From positions 1,426,001 through 1,490,000 of the forward strand of contig CP073762.1 in assembly GCA_018399055.1 (NCBI GenBank): a stretch of DNA of 64,000 bases. Direction: 5' to 3'. The position numbers and the translations under genes were made by a program. Each line of letters starts with the position of its first letter. The stretch's first letter is position 1. The stretch is from Simkaniaceae bacterium. GTDB lineage: Bacteria > Chlamydiota > Chlamydiia > Chlamydiales > Simkaniaceae. Shown in pieces: positions 50,843-62,603 of this stretch. The notes beneath the pieces were generated by a model, which saw only the letters and a list, made by a program, of their open reading frames with translations, was not told the DNA's origin and did no database searches.

Positions 50843-52092
50843 TTTTTTTGGCGCTTCGTCATCTCTTTGCAAGAAAAAAGCAAACTTTATTCACCTTGTC
50901 AGGCATTTTTCTGGGAACTCTTTCCTTCATTGTTATCTCGGCTTTAATGTTGGGCTTTCGGGAAAATCTTTTAAATGAGCTCGTTCAGAACGATGCCCAT
51001 ATCCATATCAACGCAAGAGATGAGCTTCTCCAAGAACACTCGCTAGATTCCTACTTCAATAAAATCCCCTCAAGCCACATCGTTTGGAGGTCTCCACCCT
51101 CCGGGCGTCTAAACAATGAAGCCGTCCACAACCCCGAAAAGTGGATCCACATTCTTCAAAGCGAGCCACGTGTTTCTGCCTTTTCCCCTCAATGTTCTTC
51201 CGATGCGATTTTGCAATATGGTCGAGGGCAGGTTTCAACGCAAATCACAGGATGTATTCCCAAGCAAGAACAACATATGACAAAAGCCGCAGCTCATGTT
51301 ACTGAAGGAAGGTTCGAAGATATTGCGCTCGGAACCCATTACCTAGCCATTGGTTCTTTGCTGCAAAAGCACCTGGGAGTAAGACTTTATCAAACCGTGC
51401 TGGTTTCTACAGGAAATGGCTCAAAAATTCCTTTTAAAATTGTGGCCATTTTCAAAACAAATAGCCCCTTTGTTGATTATAAATCTTTTAGCTCACTTGA
51501 AGCGGTTCAAGAACTCAAAAATGCTCCCCACCAAATCTCTAAAATCGCCGTCAAGCTGCATGACCATACCCAGGCCTCAGCTTTAGCTACTTCCTGGCTC
51601 AGTTTTGGAAAAGAAAAAATCGAAAGTTGGGATCAACTCTACTCAAGTATTTTTCAGATGTTTCTCATTCAGGATGCCATCCGATTTTTCTGTATTGGAG
51701 CGGTACTCGTCGTTGCAGGATTTGGTATTTATAACATTCTTAATATGACAGTGATGCAAAAAAGAAAGGATGTGGCCATCCTCCGTTCCATGGGGTATAG
51801 CACTAAAGCAATCCTTTCACTTTTCTTTTCTCAAGGGATCATTTTAGGTCTTTCGGGAACTGCTCTAGGTGTGTGTTTTGGCTATTTGCTGGGAATGCTT
51901 CTGGGAACGATTACTCTTGGGGGTGGAGGTCTTAGTTTAGAACCTGAGCAGTTACCTATTTCCACGAGCCTGTCCATTTACTTGCAAGCCATTGCCCTAG
52001 GATTGTTTTCTTCCTCCCTTGCCAGCTTCCTCCCCGCCCGCCTAGCTGCAAAGCTCTCTCCCATTGAAATCATACGTGCCGGAGCAGAATAA
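50839..52092 (+). CDS. ABC transporter permease (MacB/LolC-type FtsX domain)
   Basis: The 417-residue protein has an N-terminal helix (L-S-G-I-F-L-G-T-L-S-F-I-V-I-S-A-L-M-L-G), a large periplasmic domain and three C-terminal helices of FtsX type (R-K-D-V-A-I-L-R-S-M-G-Y-S and A-A-K-L-S-P-I-E-I-I-R-A-G). This is the MacB/LolCE membrane topology used to move substrates from the periplasm or membrane outward. The ATPase is encoded separately by the next gene, which starts right after the stop. Confidence 0.87.
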   Translation: MIFLALRHLFARKKQTLFTLSGIFLGTLSFIVISALMLGFRENLLNELVQNDAHIHINARDELLQEHSLDSYFNKIPSSHIVWRSPPSGRLNNEAVHNPEKWIHILQSEPRVSAFSPQCSSDAILQYGRGQVSTQITGCIPKQEQHMTKAAAHVTEGRFEDIALGTHYLAIGSLLQKHLGVRLYQTVLVSTGNGSKIPFKIVAIFKTNSPFVDYKSFSSLEAVQELKNAPHQISKIAVKLHDHTQASALATSWLSFGKEKIESWDQLYSSIFQMFLIQDAIRFFCIGAVLVVAGFGIYNILNMTVMQKRKDVAILRSMGYSTKAILSLFFSQGIILGLSGTALGVCFGYLLGMLLGTITLGGGGLSLEPEQLPISTSLSIYLQAIALGLFSSSLASFLPARLAAKLSPIEIIRAGAE

Positions 52093-52767
52093 ATGGGAAT
52101 TTGCGCAAAAAGAATCAGTAAAACCATTGGCAGACCCCCAGTGAATATACTGACAAACATCGACCTGCAGATCCCCGATGGGGATTTTGCCGCACTCACT
52201 GGGAGATCGGGCTCTGGGAAAAGCTCCCTTCTCTATCTTTTAAGTAGCCTTGATACAGCCTCTACTGGAGTCATTGAGATCGATGGAATGGACATTTATC
52301 AAATGGATCCAGAAGCTCTCGGTCAGTTTCGCAATGAAAAAATGGGGTTTATTTTTCAATTTCACTACTTGCTGACAGAGCTCACTGTTTTAGAAAACGT
52401 CTTATTTCCCACTCGAAAATTAGGACAATCAGGACAAAAGAAAGCCTATGCTGAGCACCTTTTAAATCAGGTCGGCTTAGGAGATAAACTCCATCGCTTC
52501 CCGAGGCAACTTTCCGGGGGCGAACAGCAACGGGTAGCGATAGCGCGCGCATTTATTATGGATCCCAAATATCTGTTTGCCGATGAACCAACAGGGTCTC
52601 TTGATTCAGCCAATGGGCAACTCGTCATGAAAATCCTATCCGAAGCCCATGCAACCCAGAAAACAACGATTATCCTTGTCACCCACGATCCCTACTTTGC
52701 TGATATGGCAAAAAGGCAAATTCTCCTTTCAGATGGACAAATACTGATTGATGAACTCGAGACCTAA
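52093..52767 (+). CDS. ABC transporter ATPase (MacB/LolD type)
   Basis: The 224-residue ATPase has Walker A G-R-S-G-S-G-K-S-S (about 35-43), the Q-loop F-Q-F-H, signature L-S-G-G-E-Q-Q-R, Walker B F-A-D-E-P and the switch His in V-T-H-D-P. LolD/MacB-N ATPases power FtsX-type permeases. The ATG abuts the permease stop, so the four genes 48783-52767 form one operon. No tail gene follows; the next is the palindrome-rich gap. Confidence 0.92.
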   Translation: MGICAKRISKTIGRPPVNILTNIDLQIPDGDFAALTGRSGSGKSSLLYLLSSLDTASTGVIEIDGMDIYQMDPEALGQFRNEKMGFIFQFHYLLTELTVLENVLFPTRKLGQSGQKKAYAEHLLNQVGLGDKLHRFPRQLSGGEQQRVAIARAFIMDPKYLFADEPTGSLDSANGQLVMKILSEAHATQKTTIILVTHDPYFADMAKRQILLSDGQILIDELET

Positions 52768-52901
52768 ATCGAAAAATCAGAGTCGCAAATTTTCCTGGAG
52801 AGTGTGAGAAGCCCAGGCTAGCAAAAGAGAAAATAATCAAGCTTGAAAAAGTCAGCCAAGCAATGAGCCATTTAGGGCGTGTTGAGAAATGGATGAGAAG
52901 A

Positions 52902-52959
52902 AGAAGGAATGGGAGAAGGGATAGGGCCAGCTGGCCCTATCCCTTCTCCCATTCTTTCT
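52902..52959. repeat. 46-bp perfect palindrome, possible bidirectional terminator
   Basis: From 52908 to 52953 the sequence is its own reverse complement around AGCT; with one G.T pair the hairpin extends to 52902-52959, forming a stem of up to 28 bp. The location between convergent genes fits a bidirectional terminator, though the following T-rich segment (CTTTCT) is not a clean T run. Confidence 0.8.
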
Positions 52960-53188
52960 ATAAAAGGTTTGAGTCTTGTGTATCTATATGAAAGACATGT
53001 CGGGGACTCACTTCCCCCGCTTGCCCCTTTGAGCTTCAATTCTCTGTGCTAAATCACTTCTCCTTCGAGGCGCAGTGCAAAGCACAGCAACCGCCCTTGT
53101 TCGAAGCAATTTTGCAAAAGCGCCTTGAAGCCGTGGGCTGCTCTCGGGGGCAAGGTCAATTACTGAATCACAACGGCTATTTTTCGAA

Positions 53189-53210
53189 CAGCACCATTAT
53201 AATGGTGCTG
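53189..53210. repeat. 22-bp perfect palindrome
   Basis: CAGCACCATTA and its reverse complement TAATGGTGCTG meet at the centre. The palindrome sits about 55 bp past the holB stop and is followed by ATTTAATT. It may be a weak terminator or a dimeric protein-binding site. Confidence 0.7.
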
Positions 53211-53264
53211 ATTTAATTGCTATCAGCAGCATCGCAATCGTTAGCTTAGAGAATATACAATAGA

Positions 53265-54155
53265 TTATTCTATTAATGCTGGTAGAGCATGAGAAAGAGG
53301 AAGGTGGAGCTCGGTGGCCAGAAGTGCCTTTTCAATGCGCTTCTGAATAATTTCTAAAGAAGGAAGAGGTGCAGTAATACGAGATAGAACCTCAGTCTTG
53401 TCCTGGTAGAAAAGGAGGGACGGGCTCGCACCGCTTTGGAGTAGGTGAAGATCTCGATAAAAGTAGAAGAGGTAGGAAAGGGCTTCTTCTGCATCAGCAC
53501 CTTCGGGAAGCTCTTTTGCAGTAGGAAGATCGCGACGGAGTAGGCGAAAGCCCACATGAAACATCTGCTCGGGAAGGGGATCCTTGTCTTTTGAGGCAAG
53601 GGCCCGCGCTTTGTCGAGGCTCCCATGAGAAAGGAGGGCAATTTTTCGCGCTTCATCAGGCTTTTTTTCGGGAATCAGTGCTGCAATGATTTCTTCTTCT
53701 GTTAATAAAGAAAAAGGGACGCGGAAACACCGCGAGGTAATGGTAGGAAGAAGAATATCAGGGCGAGAAGAAACAAGAATAATGGTGACCGGACCAAGAG
53801 GCTCTTCTAATGTCTTTAGAAGGGCATTACTACTTGATGGAAGCATACGATCAGCTTCGTAGATGATAAAGACTTTTCGATCCGCTTCAAAGGGAGGTAG
53901 AGCAGTTTCATCGATAAACTGACGGATGGAATGCATTGGATGGAGATGTGCTTTTCCCTCTGGATAGAGGAGGCGCAGATCGGGAGGGTCTTTCTTTGTT
54001 GTCTTAAGAAGTTCCCGAGCAAAACCTTGTGCAAACTCTCCTTTTCCTACTCCCTTAGGCCCTTCAAAAAGGAGAGCATGAGGCGTTTTTTCAAGTAGCT
54101 TACGTAGGTGTTTTTTTACTTTTAAATTTCCTGGAAGCTCTTCTATTTTAGACAT
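53265..54155 (-). CDS. holB: DNA polymerase III delta' subunit
   Basis: Delta' is part of the clamp loader. The 296-residue protein has a P-loop region (A-L-L-F-E-G-P-K-G-V-G-K-G-E-F) and the S-S-N-A-L-L-K-T-L-E-E-P segment of the family, followed by the helical collar domain. The zinc-binding cysteines seen in E. coli delta' are absent around residue 50-60. It overlaps tmk by 13 bp and is the last gene of the dciA-gyrB-gyrA-tmk-holB run. Confidence 0.88.
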   Translation of the reverse strand: MSKIEELPGNLKVKKHLRKLLEKTPHALLFEGPKGVGKGEFAQGFARELLKTTKKDPPDLRLLYPEGKAHLHPMHSIRQFIDETALPPFEADRKVFIIYEADRMLPSSSNALLKTLEEPLGPVTIILVSSRPDILLPTITSRCFRVPFSLLTEEEIIAALIPEKKPDEARKIALLSHGSLDKARALASKDKDPLPEQMFHVGFRLLRRDLPTAKELPEGADAEEALSYLFYFYRDLHLLQSGASPSLLFYQDKTEVLSRITAPLPSLEIIQKRIEKALLATELHLPLSHALPALIE

Positions 54156-54781
54156 ACTAAATCGTTAATCTCTCTCATTGCGGCAATATAAACAGAATCA
54201 ACATCTTTTGAAGCATCGATGACATGGAATCGATCGTGTTCATCCGTTGCAAGGGAGAGAAAAGCTTCTCGCACTTTTGTGTGAAAGCTGATGTTTTCCT
54301 CTTCCAAGCGATCGTATGTGTTCTTTTGCTTCGCGCGAGAAAGTCCAACTTTAGGATCAAGGTCTAGATACAAGGTCAGGTTAGGAATTAGCCCATCCGT
54401 TGCAGCTAAACAGAGCCCACGGAGAAGATCCACGTTTAAAGAACGCGCAGCGCCTTGGTAAGCTAGTGTGGAATCGTTAAATCGGTCACAGAGAACAATT
54501 TTTCCTTCCTCAAGAGCAGGCAAAATAAGCTCCTGAACATGCTGAGCACGGTCAGAAAGATAGAGGAATAATTCACTTTGCCGGCAGATAGGGCTTTTCT
54601 TTTGATGAAGCAGAAGCCCTCGGATTTCTTTTCCCAAAGAAGTACCTCCAGGCTCCAACGTTCGGATCACGGAGTGCCCTTTTGCTGTAAGCACGTCATA
54701 AACACGATTGATCAGGGTGGTTTTCCCAGCACCTTCTCCACCTTCAAAGGTGATGAAGAGACCTTTATTTCGCTTCTTCAC
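54143..54781 (-). CDS. tmk: Thymidylate kinase
   Basis: Tmk phosphorylates dTMP. The sequence has F-I-T-F-E-G-G-E-G-A-G-K-T-T (P-loop), the R-T-L-E-P-G-G-T segment, C-D-R-F-N-D-S-T-L-A-Y-Q-G (D-R-x of the substrate site) and a LID region with R-L-E-E-E. I start it at GTG 54781, giving 212 residues, the family length; an ATG at 54826 would put the start within the gyrA tail with no ribosome-binding site. It overlaps gyrA by 17 bp and holB by 13 bp. Confidence 0.9.
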   Translation of the reverse strand: MKKRNKGLFITFEGGEGAGKTTLINRVYDVLTAKGHSVIRTLEPGGTSLGKEIRGLLLHQKKSPICRQSELFLYLSDRAQHVQELILPALEEGKIVLCDRFNDSTLAYQGAARSLNVDLLRGLCLAATDGLIPNLTLYLDLDPKVGLSRAKQKNTYDRLEEENISFHTKVREAFLSLATDEHDRFHVIDASKDVDSVYIAAMREINDLVCLK

Positions 54782-57239
54782 TCTCTTTTTCTTCTTCTTC
54801 GAGGTGTTCGATCTTTTGCATCGCAATTAAAGTATCACTATTCTTCAGGTTGACGACCTTTACTCCTTGAGTAGAGCGTCCCATCACCCGAATATCTTGC
54901 ATGCTAAGGCGAAGAGTATGCCCGGAGCTCGCCATCAAGACGACACTATCCTTATCACCAACAGAAAGGGCTCCAACAACTTGTCCGTTACGCTTACTGG
55001 TAATAATCGAGCGGACTCCCACGCCTCCTCTCTTAGTATGTCTAAACTGTTCAACACTAGATCTCTTTCCAAAACCGTTTTCGCAAACAACAAGGACAGT
55101 TTCATTGCCACGCACCACTTCGCAAGAAACAACACGGTCACTGCTGCTTTTGAGTTTGACGCCGCGAACTCCTCGAGCTACTCTTCCCATTGTGCGCACC
55201 TGATCTTGGGCAAAACGAACTGCCATTCCTTCATGAGTAAAGAGCATCACTTGCTCTTCAAGATGAACGATGTGAGCAGCAATCACTTCATCACCATCAT
55301 CGATATTGATTGCATAGACCCCTTTTCGGCGAGGAGAACTGAAGGATTCTAGAAGAGTTTTCTTCACCACTCCCTGCTTGGTTGCCAGAAGAATTGAAGC
55401 ACCTTCCTCGTCAAAGCGACGGACTCGGAGCTGTGCTGCAATCTGCTCCCCTTCACTTAATCCTTCAAGAAGGTTAACGAGTGGTTTTCCTTTTGATCGT
55501 CGACCTGACTCAGGAATCTGCCATACTTTGACCCAGTAAACGCGACCAAAGTTAGTGAAGAACATAATGGTATCGTGAGTCGAGGCAACATAAATGTCTT
55601 TGATGGAGTCGGTCTCTTTCTTATGATCAAACCCGATCACCCCTTGACCACCTCTTCTCTGTTCTTTAAAGGTTCCTATCGGCATTCTCTTGATATAATC
55701 ATCATTGGAGATAGTCAGGATCACTGGCTCATCAGCAATCAGGTCTTCCATCTGGAACTCTCCCTCAGCAGGAACAATCTGTGTCTTTCTTTCTGACTTA
55801 TCAAAAGCTTGCACTTCTTGAAGTTCGTCCTTAATGATTCCTCTTACAAGAGTTTCACTCGCAAGGACTGCGCGGTAATGAGCAATCTTTGCTTGAAGGT
55901 CGGCGTACTCCTCTTCAATCTTCTCTTTCTCCATTCCGGTTAATTGATAGAGTTTGAGGTCAAGAACAGCGTTGACTTGTCGATCGGAGAATTCATACTT
56001 TTCGATCAGCTTGACCTTGGCCTCGTCCCGATTTTGACTTCCTCGGATCATTTTAACAACTTCGTCGAGATGATCTAAGGCTCTGAGGTAACCTTCTAAA
56101 ATGTGTGCGCGTGCTTCGGCTTTGTTGAGCTCAAAACGGGTCCTTGCACGAACAACTTCAATACGGTGGTCAACCCAAGCAGCAATCATTTGCTTCACGT
56201 TCATGATGCGGGGAAGCCCTTTATCCAAGGCGAGCATATTGCAACCAAAGGTCACTTGCATATCGGTAAACTTATAGAGCTGATTGATAACGACATCGGG
56301 GATCTCTCCCTTCTTCAGTTCAATCACCACCCGCATGCCATCTTTATCAGATTCGTCTCGTATATCAGAAACTCCAGTGATTTGCTTATCATTGACAAGA
56401 TCAGCAATCCGCTCAACAAGACGAGACTTATTCATATTATATGGAACTTCGTCAATAACAATACGTTGCTTATCTGTGTTTTTGATATCTTCGACATGAA
56501 GAGTTCCTCGAAGCATGAGTTTGCCACGGCCCGTATGGAAAGCTTCTTTAATCCCTCGGTAGCCACAAATCATTCCACCTGTTGGAAAATCAGGTGCAGG
56601 CATCACTTCCATAATCTCATCGATCGAAATTTTGGGATTATCGATCAACATTTCAGTCGCTCTACAGAGTTCTTTCAAGTTGTGAGGAGGAATATTAGTC
56701 GCCATCCCAACCGCAATCCCAGAGGATCCATTGCAAAGGAGGTTAGGGAATTTCGCAGGAAAAACTGTCGGTTCTTTCTTTGTTTCATCGTAGTTCGGAG
56801 CATACTCGACTGTTTCTTTGTCGAGGTCTTCCATAAGAGCCATTGAAGGTTTCGTAAGGCGTGCTTCGGTGTACCTCATCGCTGCAGGAGGATCACCATC
56901 GATAGAACCAAAGTTTCCTTGTCCCTGTACCATCGTGTAGCGCATTACCCAGTCTTGTGCCATTCGGACAAGGGTAGGGTAAATGACTTGTTCACCATGA
57001 GGATGGTAATCCCCTGAGGTGTCACCACAAATTTTCGCACATTTTCGGTGCTTGGCCCCCGGACTCAAATTGAGCTGCCGCATCGCAAAAAGGATACGCC
57101 GCTGTGAGGGTTTGAGACCGTCGCGAACATCTGGAAGAGCGCGGGCAATAATAACCGACATGGAGTACCGGAGATAACTCTCCTTCATCTCCTCTTCCAC
57201 ACTCCGTGGGACAACAGTTTCTCCTTCAAGGTAGGACAT
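54765..57239 (-). CDS. gyrA: DNA gyrase subunit A
   Basis: GyrA is the DNA-cleaving subunit of gyrase. The 824-residue protein has the N-terminal [21 protein letters not shown], the active Tyr region (M-R-Y-T-E-A-R-L-T), the six-bladed C-terminal domain with the G-x-R-x-x-x-G-V repeats, and a Glu-rich tail. The quinolone pocket reads [13 protein letters not shown]: the position of E. coli Ser83 is Gln and Asp87 is Pro. It follows gyrB by 11 bp. Confidence 0.96.
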   Translation of the reverse strand: MSYLEGETVVPRSVEEEMKESYLRYSMSVIIARALPDVRDGLKPSQRRILFAMRQLNLSPGAKHRKCAKICGDTSGDYHPHGEQVIYPTLVRMAQDWVMRYTMVQGQGNFGSIDGDPPAAMRYTEARLTKPSMALMEDLDKETVEYAPNYDETKKEPTVFPAKFPNLLCNGSSGIAVGMATNIPPHNLKELCRATEMLIDNPKISIDEIMEVMPAPDFPTGGMICGYRGIKEAFHTGRGKLMLRGTLHVEDIKNTDKQRIVIDEVPYNMNKSRLVERIADLVNDKQITGVSDIRDESDKDGMRVVIELKKGEIPDVVINQLYKFTDMQVTFGCNMLALDKGLPRIMNVKQMIAAWVDHRIEVVRARTRFELNKAEARAHILEGYLRALDHLDEVVKMIRGSQNRDEAKVKLIEKYEFSDRQVNAVLDLKLYQLTGMEKEKIEEEYADLQAKIAHYRAVLASETLVRGIIKDELQEVQAFDKSERKTQIVPAEGEFQMEDLIADEPVILTISNDDYIKRMPIGTFKEQRRGGQGVIGFDHKKETDSIKDIYVASTHDTIMFFTNFGRVYWVKVWQIPESGRRSKGKPLVNLLEGLSEGEQIAAQLRVRRFDEEGASILLATKQGVVKKTLLESFSSPRRKGVYAINIDDGDEVIAAHIVHLEEQVMLFTHEGMAVRFAQDQVRTMGRVARGVRGVKLKSSSDRVVSCEVVRGNETVLVVCENGFGKRSSVEQFRHTKRGGVGVRSIITSKRNGQVVGALSVGDKDSVVLMASSGHTLRLSMQDIRVMGRSTQGVKVVNLKNSDTLIAMQKIEHLEEEEKESEEAK

Positions 57240-57250
57240 GATTTCTCCTA

Positions 57251-59752
<2,502 letters not shown>

Positions 59753-59762
59753 CTATTCGTTT

Positions 59763-60092
59763 TTATCCTATCCTGAAAAAGATATCCCGAAAAGTAACTT
59801 TCGGAAATCTCTTTCGAAACGCCGCCACAAGGCGAGGTTTTTCATGCTCAACGAGCAAACTATTAAGAGTCGAGTTTTTCACTCGCACCTTGAGCACTCC
59901 ATCCCCAAAGCTAACTGCGTGAGACATTTTGCTAATTCTCTTCCCCACAATCTCAGGCCATGCGTCTAATATCTGATCAGGCTTATCACTTAACTTCGCA
60001 GAAAGATCGGACAAAATCCCTGGAAGCAATTCCTTGATCTGCCTTCCTGTCGGTGTAGCTCCGTCATAATTTCTAGGTACCCGTTTTTTCAT
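59763..60092 (-). CDS. DciA-like DUF721 protein
   Basis: This 109-residue protein is a DUF721 domain, with the W-P-E-I-V-G-K-R-I-S segment and L-K-V-R-V-K-N-S-T-L motif. DciA proteins recruit the replicative helicase DnaB in bacteria that lack the phage-derived DnaC/DnaI loaders. It heads the gyrB-gyrA-tmk-holB run, has its own promoter (60120-60148) and lies 16 bp ahead of gyrB, so replication genes are grouped. Confidence 0.82.
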   Translation of the reverse strand: MKKRVPRNYDGATPTGRQIKELLPGILSDLSAKLSDKPDQILDAWPEIVGKRISKMSHAVSFGDGVLKVRVKNSTLNSLLVEHEKPRLVAAFRKRFPKVTFRDIFFRIG

Positions 60093-60119
60093 TCACCGCC
60101 ACACCAGTTGCTTTTTTAC

Positions 60120-60148
60120 ACTATAGAAAAACTGGTTCAAAAGTGCAA
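60120..60148 (-). promoter_or_regulatory. Promoter of the dciA-gyrB-gyrA-tmk-holB operon
   Basis: On the minus strand TTGCAC (-35) and TATAGT (-10) are 17 bp apart, and the -10 box is 27 bp from the start codon of the dciA-like gene. It is a plausible sigma-70-like promoter for the whole run. Confidence 0.6.
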
Positions 60149-60621
60149 GTAAATTATAACAGAAAACACGATATAAATAGACTCTAAAATCACAAAGTTT
60201 TCCTTGATACAAACTGTTTTATTTTACGACCCTGACAGCCTTAACGCGAGTGACCTACGAAGGGTCTTTGTTGTCGCTTTTAAAAGGCTATTGCCTTTCT
60301 TTTAATACCGCATTCAAATGCGCAATGAATATCTACGGCTACGATAAAAATGCACATAGCTTTTTACTTGTCAGTAGAGATAGAGGATACTTGGATTTTA
60401 TTAAGCAGGAGCGGCAAAGATAACATTTTTCTTGCTCCGGCTTTGCCATATCAATCCCCTTTCGTCAGCCATAGCTTTACTATGCCTTCCTCACTCGGAG
60501 CGCTAGTGCTTTGATCTGACTTTGCCTCACTAACGCTAACTGTCATTTTTTTCCGCCCCTGTTAATAACCTTGTTTTTTTCAAAGCAGATTGATAGTGTT
60601 GAGTTCTTAAGTGGAGTTTTT
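60149..60621. other. Gene-free region upstream of menG
   Basis: I see no supported gene. The stretch contains short inverted repeats (GGAGC...GCTCC around 60410-60440) and the inverted copy (60552-60568) of the 17-bp sequence found at 30172. The gyrase promoter reads away to the left. No menG promoter was identified with confidence. Confidence 0.5.
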
Positions 60622-61356
60622 GTGAATCAAATAGCTGAAGAATCTAGAGAAGAAGTTTGGAAGATGTTCGATCAAATCTCACCGAAATATGATTTGGTCA
60701 ATCATCTGCTTTCGTTTGGAATTGATAAGTATTGGCGTCGACAGTTAATCCATCATTTGCCTAAAGGAGAGGATATTCGCCTTCTTGATTTAGCAACTGG
60801 AACAGGCGACCAGCTAATCACTATCATTAAAAAGGCTAAGCAGGTTAACACCGCACTAGGGCTTGACATGTCTTTGGAGATGATTAGAAGAGGGCAGCGG
60901 AAAATTATTGATAAACCCTATGCCCATCAGATTACCTTGATGGAAGGGGATGCTACAGCAATTAACCTGACAGAGGAAGCGGTTGAGTGCGTCACAATGT
61001 CGTTTGGCATTCGCAACGTTACAGATGTCAATAAATGCTTAGAGGAATGTTTTCGCGTTCTAACTCCTTGTGGCAGGGTAATAATCTTGGAGTTTTCACT
61101 TCCTAAAAATCGGGTTATTCGAGGACTTCACCTCTTTTATCTGCGTCATATTCTCCCAAATTTTGCTGGATGGATTTCCAGAAACCGAAAAGCTTACCGC
61201 TACCTGAATAACACTGTCGAATCCTTTCCTTATGGAGAAGCCTTTTGTGACAAAATCAAAAAGGCAGGGTTTTATCGTGTTAAAGCTTACCCCTTAACTT
61301 TTGGAATTGCAACCCTATACGTTGGAGAAAAACTTCCGTGCGGAACCGACTTGTAA
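60622..61356 (+). CDS. menG: Demethylmenaquinone methyltransferase
   Basis: This SAM-dependent C-methyltransferase converts demethylmenaquinone to menaquinone. The 244-residue protein has the family segments Y-D-L-V-N-H-L-L-S-F-G-I-D-K-Y-W-R-R, L-D-L-A-T-G-T-G-D (SAM), G-D-A-T-A-I-N, F-G-I-R-N-V and L-E-F-S-L-P-K. I start at GTG 60622, which follows GGAG; an upstream frame gives 17 extra residues with no ribosome-binding site. It overlaps menF by 19 bp. The same family also acts on ubiquinone (UbiE), but menF and menD here point to menaquinone. Confidence 0.92.
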   Translation: MNQIAEESREEVWKMFDQISPKYDLVNHLLSFGIDKYWRRQLIHHLPKGEDIRLLDLATGTGDQLITIIKKAKQVNTALGLDMSLEMIRRGQRKIIDKPYAHQITLMEGDATAINLTEEAVECVTMSFGIRNVTDVNKCLEECFRVLTPCGRVIILEFSLPKNRVIRGLHLFYLRHILPNFAGWISRNRKAYRYLNNTVESFPYGEAFCDKIKKAGFYRVKAYPLTFGIATLYVGEKLPCGTDL

Positions 61357-62603
61357 CCCCCTCTTCTGAAATTCTTAGAGCTTTATTAAATACCCCCTTT
61401 CGCCCAGAGCCGTTTACTCTGAATGGAAAATCCATTCCTCATATGCGTCTTGAAATCCCATTCCCGGTAAATGATCTTTTCGCATGGCTTGAAGCTCAAA
61501 CGCTTTATCCAAAAGTCTATTTTGAAACCCCTCATGATGGGATTATTGCAGGGGTGGGAAGCGCGGTGAAAATCAATCACATTCCCCACTTTAGTGACAA
61601 ATCTGCGCCTCGATTTTTTGGTGGGAGAGATTTTATGAAACGGAAAAGAAAAACTTGGAAGAAGTTCCCAGAATGTGCTTACTTTCTCCCCCTAATTCAA
61701 ATAGAAAAGAGGGACACAGGAACCTATCTTTGTATTAACCGTGTCTCCGAAACCCTCGATCTTTCTCTAGAACCTGAAGCTCCTCTACTGGATTCTTGCA
61801 AGTTCGGATCCCGTTTTGACTCCCCTTCTTATCCTGTATGGGAACGAGAAGTCAATGAGATTCTAAAGGGAATCCGCCAAGGAGATTCTTTGAAGGTCGT
61901 CCTTGCAAGATGCACAAAAATCGAAACTGAGAAAAAAACTTCTGCATACTCTATTCTGAAGAGGCTTCAAGGTAAAAATCGTTTTGCCTTCCAGTTTTCA
62001 AAAGGGCAAACATTTATTGGAAATTCTCCAGAAACACTCTACCGCAGAATGGATAATCGAATAGAAAGCGCTGCAATTGCGGGAACCCGTGCCCGAGGCA
62101 AGACCCCTGAAGAGAATGCCGAATTAGAAGATGCTCTATTAAATTGCCCTAAAGAACGGCACGAATTGCAAGTCGTACGAGACACAATTGTTTCTACGTT
62201 ATCGCCTCTTTGTCAGTCTTTGCGGATCGACAGCTGTAAAGTATTGCAAACTCCCAATGTTCAGCACCTCCATCACCACATTGAGGGTGTTTTAAAAGAG
62301 GGGTTTTCTGATGAGTTACTAATAGATGCATTGCATCCCACTCCAGCGGTCGGTGGGTTTCCTAAAGAAGTAGCTTTTATGGAAATCGGAAAGAGAGAAA
62401 CCTTTGATCGGGGGTGGTATGCGGCTCCTATCGGCTATATCTCACCTAATCAATCGCATCACCTCGTTGCGATTCGCTCAGCACTCATCGAAGAGGACGC
62501 CATCTGCCTTTTTGCTGGAACCGGATTGGTTAATGGATCTACTCCTCCAAGAGAGTGGGATGAGCTTGAGCATAAAATATCTCAATATATGGGGATTTTA
62601 TGA
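61338..62603 (+). CDS. menF: Isochorismate synthase
   Basis: MenF isomerises chorismate to isochorismate, the entry to menaquinone. The 421-residue protein carries the chorismate-binding domain: S-P-E-T-L-Y, I-A-G-T-R-A-R-G, L-H-P-T-P-A-V-G-G-F-P-K and F-D-R-G-W-Y-A-A-P-I-G-Y, and ends with A-G-T-G-L-V-x-G-S-T-P. The start is GTG 61338, overlapping menG by 19 bp. Its stop overlaps the menD start by 4 bp (ATGA). Confidence 0.92.
   Translation: MRNRLVTPSSEILRALLNTPFRPEPFTLNGKSIPHMRLEIPFPVNDLFAWLEAQTLYPKVYFETPHDGIIAGVGSAVKINHIPHFSDKSAPRFFGGRDFMKRKRKTWKKFPECAYFLPLIQIEKRDTGTYLCINRVSETLDLSLEPEAPLLDSCKFGSRFDSPSYPVWEREVNEILKGIRQGDSLKVVLARCTKIETEKKTSAYSILKRLQGKNRFAFQFSKGQTFIGNSPETLYRRMDNRIESAAIAGTRARGKTPEENAELEDALLNCPKERHELQVVRDTIVSTLSPLCQSLRIDSCKVLQTPNVQHLHHHIEGVLKEGFSDELLIDALHPTPAVGGFPKEVAFMEIGKRETFDRGWYAAPIGYISPNQSHHLVAIRSALIEEDAICLFAGTGLVNGSTPPREWDELEHKISQYMGIL

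Larger units (their letters stand above)
52768..53264. other. Gene-free, palindrome-rich convergent intergenic region
   Basis: No supported gene occurs between the exporter operon and holB, which converge. The region holds a 46-bp perfect palindrome (52908-52953), a 22-bp perfect palindrome (53189-53210) and a GC-richer 150-bp stretch (about 53010-53160) with small hairpins such as GTGCAAAGCAC. I find no match to tmRNA, SRP RNA or RNase P RNA core motifs on either strand. Confidence 0.6.

Noticed and set aside
53010-53160. A structured RNA (tmRNA, SRP RNA or RNase P) in the GC-richer gap
   Set aside because: The core sequences of these RNAs are not found on either strand; only small hairpins are seen.
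54867-56846. Plus-strand frames opposite gyrA
   Set aside because: They are antisense to a complete gyrase gene and have no conserved pattern.
60149-60621. A replication origin near gyrB
   Set aside because: No DnaA-box cluster or AT-rich unwinding repeats were recognised; dnaA and dnaN are absent.
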